From: Diaphorobacter caeni
GTDB taxonomy: Bacteria > Pseudomonadota > Gammaproteobacteria > Burkholderiales > Burkholderiaceae_C
Length of the DNA: 64,000 bases
Assembly (NCBI RefSeq): GCF_015354245.1
Contig: NZ_JADKYZ010000005.1
Coordinates: 62,001-126,000, forward strand
Direction of reading: 5' to 3'
The translations under genes were made by a program, and so were the position numbers. The notes beneath the pieces were generated by a model, which did no database searches, was not told where the DNA came from, and saw only the letters and a program-made list of their open reading frames with translations. Shown in pieces: positions 26,828-35,678 of the stretch (positions are counted from its first letter, which is position 1; every line of letters starts with the position of its first letter).

Positions 26828-28732
26828 ATGAGAGAGGCGAGGCAAGCGATTGAGGCGATTCACGGATCGTCCTGCGGTATAGGTACCGCTAGTGGTGCGC
26901 AGACAGCGCCGCGCAAGACATGGGTTGACAAGCTGCTGATGGCGGGCGCGCTGTTGGTTGCAATGGCGGCGGCACCGGTGAAAGCAGAGGACATCACCAC
27001 GGTGATGGGCCCCCAAGGTTGCGCAGACAAGCAGATGGATTTCCCGCGAGGGATTGCGATAGACAAGGCCGGCAATATGTATGTGTCCACGCTCAATAGC
27101 GTGGTTTGCAAACGCTCGGTGGACGGCGTCGTCACTTTGTTCGCGGGCACGTATGACGTTTGGGGTTTTGGTGGTGACGGTGGCCCGGCCAACCAAGCTG
27201 AACTGAATGGGCCGATCGGAATGGCTGTTGATGCCAGCGGCAACGTCTTCATCGCCGACTATGGCAACAATCGCATTCGCAAGGTGGACGCTGTCACTGG
27301 CCTGATCACCACGGTGGCTGGTACCGCGGACACTGGAGGAGCTCATAACGACGGGAAGCCTGCGACGCAAGCGCTGCTGAGTTCGCCGACGGGCGTTGCT
27401 TTTGATAGCCAAGGCAATTTGTACATTGCAGACTATGGGCATTACCATGTCCGCAAGGTGGATGCCAGCACCCAGATCATCGATCGTGTGGCCGGGAACA
27501 CCTACCCTTTCTACGAAGAGATGTTCGAGGGCAATTCCGCGATCGACTTCCAATTTCGACCTGACTCTATCGCCTTCGACAGCAATGACAATCTGTACGT
27601 GGGGGATGGCCATAACGGGCGCGTGTACAAGGTAGATGCCGCCACCAAGACGATCCGTACGATTTTGGGTAACCCTCAAGGAGACGATGACTACTACGGC
27701 ACGGATCTTTCGAGTGTGCGCATGGGCTCGGCGTTTGGCATGGTGTTTGATGCGTCGGACAATCTCTACATTGCCGATGGCGCGCTAGGGCGCGTAGTGC
27801 GGCTGACCACCGGAGCGGAGCCGACGTTCTCACTGGTTGGAGGAACGGGTAGCTGGGTTCTGGGTGGCGAGGACGGACCTGCTCTGGAGACGGGGCTCTC
27901 CACCGTTTCCGGCATTGCCATTGATGCCAAGGGACATCTGTTCATCACCGATTCCGACAACAAGCTGGTACGCAGGATTGGGCCCAGCGCACCGGTTTCG
28001 GCGCCAGCTGCGCCGAAGAACATCACCACGCAGTCCGGCGATGCGCAGGTGATCGTTTCGTGGGATGCGCCCACTGGTGACGAAGCCGCAGCGGGCATCA
28101 CGGGCTATACGGTCACCGCATCGCCCGACGGCCAGCAATGCAGCGCGGCGGCCACAGAGACCAGTTGTGTAGTCTCGGGGCTTTCCAATGGCAAGGCCTA
28201 TACCTTTACCGTGGTCGCCATCAATGACGTGGGCCCGAGCCCATCGGCCGGCAGCCCGCAGCCGGTGACGCCGATTGCCAGCGTGGCGCTGCCCGCCGGC
28301 GCGTCCGCATTGCCGAATGCCACAGTCGGCGAAAGCTACAACGCTGTCATTCAACCGAGCGGCGGCACGGCGCCCTACCAATTCCGCATCACCTCGGGCA
28401 GCCTGCCCGACGGGCTGACGGCGGTGCTGTCCGCCGATGGTCTTGCCATTCTGATCAGCGGCACGCCGACGGCTTCCGGCACCGCGGCCTTCACCATGGA
28501 GATCGCCGACAGCACCGTGGCGCCGTTCCAGCGTCGACAGACCCTGGCCAAGGCAGGTCCCACGCTGACGACAACCACGCTGGCCGTGACCATCACGGTG
28601 GCGCCTGTAGCCATGGTGACGCCCACCGCTACGCCGGTTCCCACGCTCAGCCAATGGGCTTTGGTGCTGCTGTCGATGGGGTTGGCGGGGCTTGCGATGA
28701 CGAAGCGCGGGCTGCGTCGCGCGTTCCAGTAG
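26828..28732 (+). CDS. NHL-repeat / fibronectin III surface protein with IPTL-CTERM sorting signal
   Basis: 634 residues. A long leader ends in a signal peptide (KLLMAGALLVAMAAAPVKAED). Residues about 60-385 are NHL-type propeller repeats (FPRGIAIDKAGNMYVST, GPIGMAVDASGNVFIADYGNNRIRKVD). A fibronectin type III domain (about 392-480) and an Ig-like domain (SGGTAPYQFRITSGSLPDGL) follow. The C-terminus is the IPTL-CTERM signal: PVPTLSQWALVLLSM, hydrophobic helix, then KRGLRRAF. Exosortase H would cleave and anchor or release it at the cell surface. The exosortase gene is outside the window. Confidence 0.92.
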   Translation: MREARQAIEAIHGSSCGIGTASGAQTAPRKTWVDKLLMAGALLVAMAAAPVKAEDITTVMGPQGCADKQMDFPRGIAIDKAGNMYVSTLNSVVCKRSVDGVVTLFAGTYDVWGFGGDGGPANQAELNGPIGMAVDASGNVFIADYGNNRIRKVDAVTGLITTVAGTADTGGAHNDGKPATQALLSSPTGVAFDSQGNLYIADYGHYHVRKVDASTQIIDRVAGNTYPFYEEMFEGNSAIDFQFRPDSIAFDSNDNLYVGDGHNGRVYKVDAATKTIRTILGNPQGDDDYYGTDLSSVRMGSAFGMVFDASDNLYIADGALGRVVRLTTGAEPTFSLVGGTGSWVLGGEDGPALETGLSTVSGIAIDAKGHLFITDSDNKLVRRIGPSAPVSAPAAPKNITTQSGDAQVIVSWDAPTGDEAAAGITGYTVTASPDGQQCSAAATETSCVVSGLSNGKAYTFTVVAINDVGPSPSAGSPQPVTPIASVALPAGASALPNATVGESYNAVIQPSGGTAPYQFRITSGSLPDGLTAVLSADGLAILISGTPTASGTAAFTMEIADSTVAPFQRRQTLAKAGPTLTTTTLAVTITVAPVAMVTPTATPVPTLSQWALVLLSMGLAGLAMTKRGLRRAFQ

Positions 28733-28773
28733 CATTGTCTGCGGCGCCCGTGTCCGGGTTGCGGGAGTGAGAC

Positions 28774-29682
28774 ATGGACAGGCTCGGTCCGCTGCGCAGC
28801 TTTGTTCAGGTGGCGCAGCACGGAAGTTTTTCTCAGGCTGCACAGGTCACCGGGGTCTCGCGCGCGGCGCTGTCGATGGCGGTGTCGCAGCTTGAGCAGG
28901 ATCTGGGCGTGCGGCTGCTGTATCGCACCACGCGCCAGATGCAGCTCACGCCCGATGGGCAGTTGCTGCTGGAGCGTGCGCGGCAGCTGCTGGCTGACGC
29001 GGACACGCTGAACAATCTCTTTCGCCAGACGCCCGAGCAACTGAGCGGGCCGGTCACCATCGAGGTGCCGCACCGCATGGCCAACCAGCTCGTGATTCCC
29101 GCCGCGTCGGGGCTGCTGCGGCGGCTTCCGGGCGTGCAGCTGTGCGTGCGCTCGGGTGACGGCATGGCCGATCTCATCCAGGAGGGCGTCGATTGCGTGA
29201 TCCGCGTGGGCGCGCTGGCCAACAACGGCCTCGTGGCGCGCGCCCTCGGCCTGTTCGATCTCGTCAACTGCGTGAGCCCCAGCTACATCGCGGAGCATGG
29301 CGAGCCGCATGCGCTGGCGGATCTCGCGCAGCACTGGATCGTGGGCTACGCGCCGCCGGGCAAGGCGCATTCCGCGTCGTTCGACCATGTGGATCAAGAG
29401 GGCGTGCTGCAGAGTGTGCCGATGCGCCATCGCCTGCTGGTCAACAGCACCGACACCTATACCGGCGCCTGCCTCGCGGGCTCGGGGCTGATCCAGGTGC
29501 CGCGCTACAGCGTGGTGGATTTTCTGGCGCAGGGCGCGTTGGTCGAGGTGCTGGCCTCCCATCGCGCGCCCGCGCTGCCGGTGCATCTCGTCTACCCGCA
29601 CCGCAAGCACCGCCCCGCGCGGGTGCAGGCCGTGGCTGACTGGCTGGCCGAGCTGCTGGCGCCGTACCTCGAGGCGGCATGA
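28774..29682 (+). CDS. LysR-family transcriptional regulator
   Basis: 302 residues. Standard winged helix (LGPLRSFVQVAQHGSFSQAAQVTGVSRAALSMAVSQLEQDLGVRLLYRTTR) and the CrgA-like effector domain (DGMADLIQEGVDCVIRVGALANNGLVARALG). It is 135 bp upstream of, and co-directional with, the iorA-iorB-cytochrome c genes and is probably their regulator. An ATAG-N7-CTAT dyad lies between. Confidence 0.93.
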   Translation: MDRLGPLRSFVQVAQHGSFSQAAQVTGVSRAALSMAVSQLEQDLGVRLLYRTTRQMQLTPDGQLLLERARQLLADADTLNNLFRQTPEQLSGPVTIEVPHRMANQLVIPAASGLLRRLPGVQLCVRSGDGMADLIQEGVDCVIRVGALANNGLVARALGLFDLVNCVSPSYIAEHGEPHALADLAQHWIVGYAPPGKAHSASFDHVDQEGVLQSVPMRHRLLVNSTDTYTGACLAGSGLIQVPRYSVVDFLAQGALVEVLASHRAPALPVHLVYPHRKHRPARVQAVADWLAELLAPYLEAA

Positions 29683-29725
29683 GCGCCGCAAGCATTGTTC
29701 AAACAAACCGACAGCTTCGTTAAAA

Positions 29726-29740
29726 ATAGCTGTCAACTAT
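29726..29740. promoter_or_regulatory. Candidate LysR operator (ATAG-N7-CTAT)
   Basis: A 15-bp interrupted dyad fitting the T-N11-A LysR pattern, in AT-rich DNA 78 bp before the iorA start and just after a LysR gene. Pattern match only. Confidence 0.35.
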
Positions 29741-29817
29741 TGAGTAAATAAATTCATACACTGGGACGATCCATGCGTGCGACGCGCAGAGGACATCGAA
29801 AAACAAAGGATCGCCCC

Positions 29818-30288
29818 ATGACAGCAAAGATGAAGGTCAACGGCCAGACACGGGATGTGGAGGTCGCTCAGGGTCGTCCCCTGCTCTGGGCGCTGCGCGA
29901 GGACTGCGGCCTGACCGGCTCCAAGTTCGGCTGCGGCGCGGCGCTGTGCGGCGCCTGCACGGTGCATGTGGATGGCCAGCCGGTGCGCTCCTGCGTGATG
30001 CCGGCGCAGGCGGTCGGCACGCGCGAGGTGGTCACCATCGAGGCCATTGGCGGCACCGAGATCGGCCGCAAGGTGCAGGCCGCGTGGACCGAGCTCAACG
30101 TGCCGCAGTGCGGCTATTGCCAGTCCGGCCAGGTGATGGCGGCGGTAGCGCTGCTCACCGCGATTCCCAAGCCCACGGACAAGGACATCGACGAGGCACT
30201 GTCGGGCAATATCTGCCGCTGCGGCATGTACCCGCGCATCCGGGCGGCGATCCACCGCATCGCGAATGGCGCAGGGAGCGCAGCATGA
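29818..30288 (+). CDS. iorA: (2Fe-2S)-binding subunit, isoquinoline 1-oxidoreductase alpha type
   Basis: 156 residues from ATG 29818; an in-frame ATG at 29773 would add a basic leader. Plant-type [2Fe-2S] ligands are in CGLTGSKFGCGAALCGACTV, and the second cluster is in CGYCQSGQ ... NICRCGMYPRI, the standard small subunit of molybdenum hydroxylases. It passes electrons from the molybdenum subunit to a downstream acceptor. Its TGA overlaps the iorB start (ATGA). The subfamily with separate alpha and beta subunits and no FAD subunit fits the isoquinoline 1-oxidoreductase/aldehyde dehydrogenase type. Substrate not known. Confidence 0.92.
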   Translation: MTAKMKVNGQTRDVEVAQGRPLLWALREDCGLTGSKFGCGAALCGACTVHVDGQPVRSCVMPAQAVGTREVVTIEAIGGTEIGRKVQAAWTELNVPQCGYCQSGQVMAAVALLTAIPKPTDKDIDEALSGNICRCGMYPRIRAAIHRIANGAGSAA

Positions 30289-32510
30289 AACGCATACTCG
30301 TCAACGCGCTGGCCGCGCAAGCTGAGCAGACCACACGCGCCGCGCCATCTTCCGAAGCTCGCCGCGACTTTCTGCGCCTCTCGGCGCTCGCCGGTGGCGG
30401 TCTGCTCGCGGGCTTTTATCTGCCGACTCTCGGCAACGAGGCCGAGGCGCAGACCACCGCAGGCGCCAGTCCCGCCTTCCAGCCCAATGCCTTTGTGCGC
30501 ATCACGCCCGATGATGTGGTGACCGTGATCGTCGGCCACACCGAGATGGGGCAGGGCGTGGCCACCGTGCTGCCGATGCTCGTGGCCGAGGAGATGGATG
30601 CCGACTGGAGCCGCGTGCGTTGGGAACAGGCGCCCACCGACAAGGCCTACCAGCACCCGATCATGCACCAGCAGCTCACGGGCGGCAGCCTCACCACCAT
30701 CGCGCAGTACGAGCCGCAACGCAAGGCGGGCGCGGCCGTGCGCGAGGTGCTGATTGCGGCGGCGGCCAGGAAGTGGGGCGTGGACGCGTCCACGCTGCGC
30801 ACGGAAAAGGGTCGCGTGCTGCATGCCGCGAGCAAGCGCAGCGCGACCTATGGCGAGCTGGCCAGCGACGCGGCGGGCATTGCCGTGCCCGCGAATCCGC
30901 AACTGAAGGACGCGAAGGATTTCAAGATCATCGGCCAGTCGCCACGCCGCCTCGATGCGCGCGCCAAGGTGGATGGCTCGGGGCTGTTCGGCATCGACAT
31001 GCAGGTGCCCGGCATGCTCACCGCGCTGCTCGCGCGCCCGCCGTATTTCGGCGGCAAGGTGGCGCGCTGCGACAAGGCGGCCGCGCTGGCATTGCCCAAC
31101 GTGGTGGGCGTGTACGACGTGCCCGAGGGCGTGGCCGTGGTCGCGAAGGACTATTGGTCCGCATCGCAGGCGCGCCAGGCGCTGCAGCCGCAGTACGACG
31201 CGACGCTCGGCGAGCGCGTGGACAGCCGCGATCAGCGCGCGATGTACGCGTCGCTCATGAACCTCGGCGGCACGGTGGCGCGGCAGGACGGCGATGTGGA
31301 CGCAGCGCTCAAGGGCGCGGCGCGCAGCCTCACGGCGGACTACTGGTTCCCGTATCTCACGCATGCGCCGATGGAGCCGCTCAACGCCGTCATCGACTGG
31401 CGCGGCGGGGATGGCGCCGAAGTCTGGATGAGCACGCAATGGCCCGAGGGCGACCAGAACGCCATCGCGCGCGTGCTCGGCATTGCGCCCGCGAACGTGA
31501 AGCTGCACACCACGCTCACCGGCGGCGGCTTCGGGCGGCGTTCGACGCTCGGGTTTGACGTGGCGATCGCGGCGGCCAACATCGCCAAGGCGGTGAAGCA
31601 GCCCGTCAAGATGATCTGGACGCGCGATCAGGACATCCGCGGCGGCTACTACCGCCCGAGCGCCTACCACCGCGTGAGTGCGGCGCTCGACGCAAGCGGC
31701 CGCATCATCGGGTGGAGTGACCGCATTGCAGCGCAGTCCATCGCGACCGATTCGGTGATGGAGCCCTTCATCGTCAAGAACGGCGTGGATGCGCTCTCGG
31801 TGGAGGGCGCGGAGGATTTCCCCTACGCCGTGCCCAACGTGCGCGTCGATCTGCACACGCCGCGCTTTCAGGTGCCGGTGCTGTGGATGCGTTCGGTGGG
31901 GCACTCGTTCAATGCGTTCGCGGTGGAGCACTTTCTCGACGAGATCGCGCAGGCCACGAAGCAGGACCCATATCAGATGCGTCGCGCGCTGCTCAAGGAC
32001 AAGCCGCGCCACCTCGCGGTGCTCGATGCGGTCGCCCGCATGGCGCGCTGGGACACGCCACCCAAGCCCGGCGTGAGTCGCGGCATCGCGGTTCATGAGT
32101 CCTACGGCAGCTACGTCGCAAACGTGATCGAGGCCAGTGTCGGGGCCGACCGGCGGCTTGCCGTCCACAAGGTCTACTGCGCCATAGACTGCGGCGTCGC
32201 GATCAACCCCGACCTCGTGGTCGCGCAGATGGAGTCAAGCATCGTCTTCGGCCTGTCGTCGGCTCTGATGGGCGAGGTGACGCTCGAGAAAGGGCAGGTG
32301 CGCCAGTCCAATTTCGACGACTACCCCGTGCTGCGCATGCACCAGTGCCCGCCGATGGAAGTGCAGGTGATCAAGAGCGGCGAGAAGCCCGGCGGCGCGG
32401 GCGAACCCGGCGTGCCCTGCGTGGCACCGGCACTCGCCAACGCCATTCTCGTGGCCACCGGACAGCCCGTGCGCGAGCTGCCGCTGTCGCGCCATTTCAC
32501 GATTGCCTGA
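30285..32510 (+). CDS. iorB: Molybdopterin-binding subunit, isoquinoline 1-oxidoreductase beta type
   Basis: 741 residues from ATG 30285. A twin-arginine signal (ARRDFLRLSALAGGGLLAGF) predicts export of the folded heterodimer to the periplasm. The molybdenum-cofactor domain shows GHTEMGQGVATVLPMLVAEEMD, TGGGFGRRS and, near the C-terminus, GGAGEPGVPCVAPALANAI, whose Glu is the catalytic base of this superfamily. Normal length for the single-subunit IorB. Electrons probably leave via the cytochrome c-like protein encoded next. Confidence 0.92.
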   Translation: MKRILVNALAAQAEQTTRAAPSSEARRDFLRLSALAGGGLLAGFYLPTLGNEAEAQTTAGASPAFQPNAFVRITPDDVVTVIVGHTEMGQGVATVLPMLVAEEMDADWSRVRWEQAPTDKAYQHPIMHQQLTGGSLTTIAQYEPQRKAGAAVREVLIAAAARKWGVDASTLRTEKGRVLHAASKRSATYGELASDAAGIAVPANPQLKDAKDFKIIGQSPRRLDARAKVDGSGLFGIDMQVPGMLTALLARPPYFGGKVARCDKAAALALPNVVGVYDVPEGVAVVAKDYWSASQARQALQPQYDATLGERVDSRDQRAMYASLMNLGGTVARQDGDVDAALKGAARSLTADYWFPYLTHAPMEPLNAVIDWRGGDGAEVWMSTQWPEGDQNAIARVLGIAPANVKLHTTLTGGGFGRRSTLGFDVAIAAANIAKAVKQPVKMIWTRDQDIRGGYYRPSAYHRVSAALDASGRIIGWSDRIAAQSIATDSVMEPFIVKNGVDALSVEGAEDFPYAVPNVRVDLHTPRFQVPVLWMRSVGHSFNAFAVEHFLDEIAQATKQDPYQMRRALLKDKPRHLAVLDAVARMARWDTPPKPGVSRGIAVHESYGSYVANVIEASVGADRRLAVHKVYCAIDCGVAINPDLVVAQMESSIVFGLSSALMGEVTLEKGQVRQSNFDDYPVLRMHQCPPMEVQVIKSGEKPGGAGEPGVPCVAPALANAILVATGQPVRELPLSRHFTIA

Positions 32511-32522
32511 GGAGCGCACGCC

Positions 32523-33146
32523 ATGTTCAAGAAGCCAAACGCTCCCGGAGTTCCAGCGCTCATCCGGCGCATCAACGCGGTGGTGGTTGCCGCGCTGCTG
32601 TGCGCCGCATCACCCGCCTTCGCGGCGGGCGGCAATGCCGCAGCGCCCGCAGGGCCGTCGGCGGAAAAGCTGTTCGACCCCGTCGCCAGCGTGCTCACGC
32701 ATCCACGCTGCCTCAACTGCCACCAGGACCAACGCCCCGCGCAGACGGATGCCTCCATCCCGCATCTGCAGCAGGTGATACGCGGCGCGCACGGCACCGG
32801 TGCAGCCACCATGCAATGCGCGGCCTGCCATCAGGGCCAGAACAGCGCCGACGGTCGCGTGCCCGGCGCGGCGCACTGGCACCTCGCGCCGCTGAGCATG
32901 TCCTGGCAAAGCAAGACCCGCGCGCAGATCTGCAACCAGATCAAGGACCCCGAACGCAACGGCGGCCGCAAGACGCCCGAGCAGGTCATCGAGCACATGC
33001 GCATCGACCCGCTGGTGCTCTGGGCATGGAACCCGGGCAATGGACGCTCGACGCCAAGCATCACGCACGAGCAGTTTCTGCAGAAGCTGGATGCGTGGGC
33101 GAAGGCGGGGATGCCCTGTCCTGGAGACAAGAGCGCGGCGAAGTGA
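32523..33146 (+). CDS. Periplasmic di-haem cytochrome c-like protein, electron acceptor for IorAB
   Basis: 207 residues with a signal peptide (NAVVVAALLCAASPAFAAG). Two CxxCH haem-binding motifs are present, CLNCH and CAACH. The C-terminal region (RAQICNQIKDPERNGGRKTPEQVIEHM, LVLWAWNPGNGRST) recurs in proteins annotated as isoquinoline 1-oxidoreductase subunits. It starts 12 bp after iorB, so it is in the same operon and most likely links the enzyme to the respiratory chain. Confidence 0.85.
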   Translation: MFKKPNAPGVPALIRRINAVVVAALLCAASPAFAAGGNAAAPAGPSAEKLFDPVASVLTHPRCLNCHQDQRPAQTDASIPHLQQVIRGAHGTGAATMQCAACHQGQNSADGRVPGAAHWHLAPLSMSWQSKTRAQICNQIKDPERNGGRKTPEQVIEHMRIDPLVLWAWNPGNGRSTPSITHEQFLQKLDAWAKAGMPCPGDKSAAK

Positions 33147-33334
33147 AAGAGAGCAATGCCGTGCGGTGCGACAGTTGCCCGGTCGAATATCCATCAAAGG
33201 TCGCGAAGACACGTGCATGACGAGCGTTGCGAACGGTTCCAGCCGCGCGCCGAGAAGCGAAATCCGCTTCGACGGTTCCATGCACAGCCTCTGGGCGTGG
33301 ATCGTGGATGCGGGCCAGCACTTGGTTCGCGGAA

Positions 33335-34246
33335 TCAGTGGTCGGATGTGGCCGTTTTCTGGACCTGCTTCACCGCGGGCTGCAGCAGCGCCGCGAATTC
33401 CCGCGCCGCCGCGCTGCGTGACGCATCCCGTCGCCAGAGCACGCCCGCGCGGCGCACGGTTCGCGGCTCCGTGAGCAGGATGGCGCGCATGTCGGCTCCC
33501 GCGTGCGTGGCCGCATGCTCCGCCGCGATCGTTGCGAGCTGAGGGGCTCTGCGGCAGGCGAGCAGCAGGGCGTCGACGGATTCCATCTCCACCCGCACCT
33601 GCGGCCTGATGCGGGCCTCGGCGAAAGCGGTGTCCGTCAGCCGCCGCGTCGCAAAGCTCACCGGCAGCAGCGCGAGCGGCACATCGGCCAGCTCGCGCAT
33701 GCGCAGCGTGCGGCGTTTCGCCAGCGGATGGCTCTCATGCACCACCAGATGCATGCGTTCGTCGAACAGCGGCTCGGCCTCGATCTCTTCGCGGCTGGCG
33801 GGGTGGAAGGCGATGCCGAGATCGAGCCGACCGGCGATGAGCTGCTCCTCGATCTGTCCGCTGCGCAGGTCGCGCACCATCACCTGCACGCCCGGATATT
33901 GCGCGCTGAAGGCGGCCACCACGTCGGGGAGGAAATGCGTGAGAAACGTGGGAATCACGCCCACGGTGAGCGTGCCCGATTGCAGGCCCGCCATGTCGGC
34001 GAGCGCCATGCGGCCGGCGTCGAGTTCCTGCAGCGCGCGCTGCGCATGGCTGCGAAAGGCGACGCCCGCCTGCGAGAGCTTCAGGCCGCGACCGATGCGG
34101 TCGAACAGCGGCATGCCGAGTTCGCTCTCGAGCTGGCGCAGGCCGTGTGACAGCGTGGACTGGGTGATGAACAGCGCCTCGGCCGATTGGGTGAGGTGCT
34201 CGGTTTCGGCGACGCTCAGGAAGTAGCGGATCTGGCGCAATTCCAT
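33335..34246 (-). CDS. LysR-family transcriptional regulator
   Basis: 303 residues from ATG 34246 (MELRQIRYFLSVAETEHLTQSAEALF); a longer in-frame start at 34324 would cross the divergent promoter region. The winged helix and effector domain (LTVGVIPTFLTHFLPDVVAAF) are of the CynR/CbbR type. Divergent from the muconate-cycloisomerase-like gene, as in classical catR-catB arrangements, so it is likely its activator. Confidence 0.92.
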   Translation of the reverse strand: MELRQIRYFLSVAETEHLTQSAEALFITQSTLSHGLRQLESELGMPLFDRIGRGLKLSQAGVAFRSHAQRALQELDAGRMALADMAGLQSGTLTVGVIPTFLTHFLPDVVAAFSAQYPGVQVMVRDLRSGQIEEQLIAGRLDLGIAFHPASREEIEAEPLFDERMHLVVHESHPLAKRRTLRMRELADVPLALLPVSFATRRLTDTAFAEARIRPQVRVEMESVDALLLACRRAPQLATIAAEHAATHAGADMRAILLTEPRTVRRAGVLWRRDASRSAAAREFAALLQPAVKQVQKTATSDH

Positions 34247-34294
34247 GGAAACTGGCGCTCCTTGGGGGATTGGGGTTAACCCTTGAATGGCGAT

Positions 34295-34315
34295 TCGTTC
34301 GAAGCTATCGAACGA
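34295..34315. promoter_or_regulatory. Candidate LysR operator dyad in the divergent promoter region
   Basis: CGTTCGA-AGCTA-TCGAACG is a perfect dyad (8 bp per arm counting the outer T/A) between the LysR gene and the cycloisomerase gene. A second, smaller dyad CATTG-GATT-CAATG lies at 34332-34345. Both are placed where a CatR-like protein would bind. Confidence 0.45.
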
Positions 34316-34403
34316 TTTGTGCAATATATACCATTGGATTCAATGCATGGTTGGGGATAACTTTCGCGTCAATTGACCTCTTCCAGCCCGAGCGCTGACG
34401 ACC

Positions 34404-35612
34404 ATGACCGCATCCGCCATTCCGACCGCTCCCCTGCTGCGCATCGATCGCATCGATCGCATCGAGGCGCGCATTCTCGACATCCCCACGATCCGCCCGC
34501 ACAAGTTCTCGTTCGGCTCCATCAACCGCCAGAGTCCGGTGATCGTGCAGCTGTGGCTGAGCGACGGCGCCTGCGGCTTCGGCGAAGCGGCGACGATTGG
34601 CGGCCCCTCGTGGAACGAAGAGTCGCCGGAAAGCATTCTTCTCGCGATCAACGGCTACCTCGCGCCTGCGCTGAAGGGCGTGGACGCGGGCCGATTCGAA
34701 GCGCTCATCCAGAAGATGGACGCGGTCTGCAAGGGCAACCGCTTTGCCAAGAGCGCCGTGGAAATGGCGGCCATCGACGCCGTGGCCCGTTCGATGAACC
34801 GGCCCGCATACCAGCTGCTCGGCGGCAAGGTGCACGAGAGCCTGCCGCTCGCGTGGACGCTGGCCAGCGGCGATTCCGCCAAGGACATCGAGGAAGCCGA
34901 GCGCATGCTCGAGATCCGTCGCCACCGCATCTTCAAGCTCAAGATCGGCGCGCGCGCACCGGAAGGCGACGTGGCCCACGTCGCGCGCATCTCGCGTGCA
35001 CTGGAAGGCCGCGCGAGCATGACCGTGGACATCAACCAGGCCTGGGACGGCAACACCGCGCGCCGCTACGTGCCCGAGCTGATCGACGCGGGCGTCACGC
35101 TGTTCGAGCAGCCCGTCGCGCAGTGGAACGAGGAGGCGCTCGCCGCGCTCACCGCCACGCTGCCGCACACCGCGCTGGTGATGGCCGACGAGACCGTGTG
35201 CTCGCCGCAGGACGCGATGCGGCTGGCGAGGAACAAGGCCTGCCATGTGTTCTCGCTCAAGGTCGCCAAGCATGGTGGCCTGATCCGCACCCGCGCCGTG
35301 GCCGCCATCGCGCAGGCGGCCGACATTGGTTGGTACGGCGGCACGATGCTGGAGACCTCCATCGGCAGCGCGGCGTCGGCGCACGTCTTCGCGACCCTGC
35401 CTGGCGCGCACCACAACTGCGAGCTGTTCGGCCCGCAGTTGCTGGTGGATGACATCGTCGAGCAGCGCATGGAACTGCGCGACTTCGAACTGGTGCTGCC
35501 CGACGGCCCGGGCTTCGGCGTGGAGGTCGTGCCCGAACGCCTCGAACGCTTCGACCGCGCGCGCGAAGGCCTGCATGCCGTGCATGTGGACATGGGGCGC
35601 GCAGCGTACTGA
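34404..35612 (+). CDS. Muconate/chloromuconate cycloisomerase-family enzyme
   Basis: 402 residues of the enolase superfamily, MLE subgroup. Expected elements are present in order: IPTIRPHKFSFGSINRQSPVIVQL at the N-terminal capping domain, FKLKIGA with the KxK catalytic lysines, VDINQAWDG (first metal Asp), LFEQPV (metal Glu), ADETV (third metal ligand), and FSLKVAKHGG with the second catalytic Lys. It probably cycloisomerises cis,cis-muconate or an analogue to a muconolactone. Other ortho-cleavage genes are not in the window. A Bug protein follows 66 bp downstream, suggesting uptake of the acid. Confidence 0.88.
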   Translation: MTASAIPTAPLLRIDRIDRIEARILDIPTIRPHKFSFGSINRQSPVIVQLWLSDGACGFGEAATIGGPSWNEESPESILLAINGYLAPALKGVDAGRFEALIQKMDAVCKGNRFAKSAVEMAAIDAVARSMNRPAYQLLGGKVHESLPLAWTLASGDSAKDIEEAERMLEIRRHRIFKLKIGARAPEGDVAHVARISRALEGRASMTVDINQAWDGNTARRYVPELIDAGVTLFEQPVAQWNEEALAALTATLPHTALVMADETVCSPQDAMRLARNKACHVFSLKVAKHGGLIRTRAVAAIAQAADIGWYGGTMLETSIGSAASAHVFATLPGAHHNCELFGPQLLVDDIVEQRMELRDFELVLPDGPGFGVEVVPERLERFDRAREGLHAVHVDMGRAAY

Positions 35613-35678
35613 TGTCTCGGCATTCCCGAGCAAGACCCGAGCAAGACCTCATCAACTGATTTCAAAGAGACAACCGAA

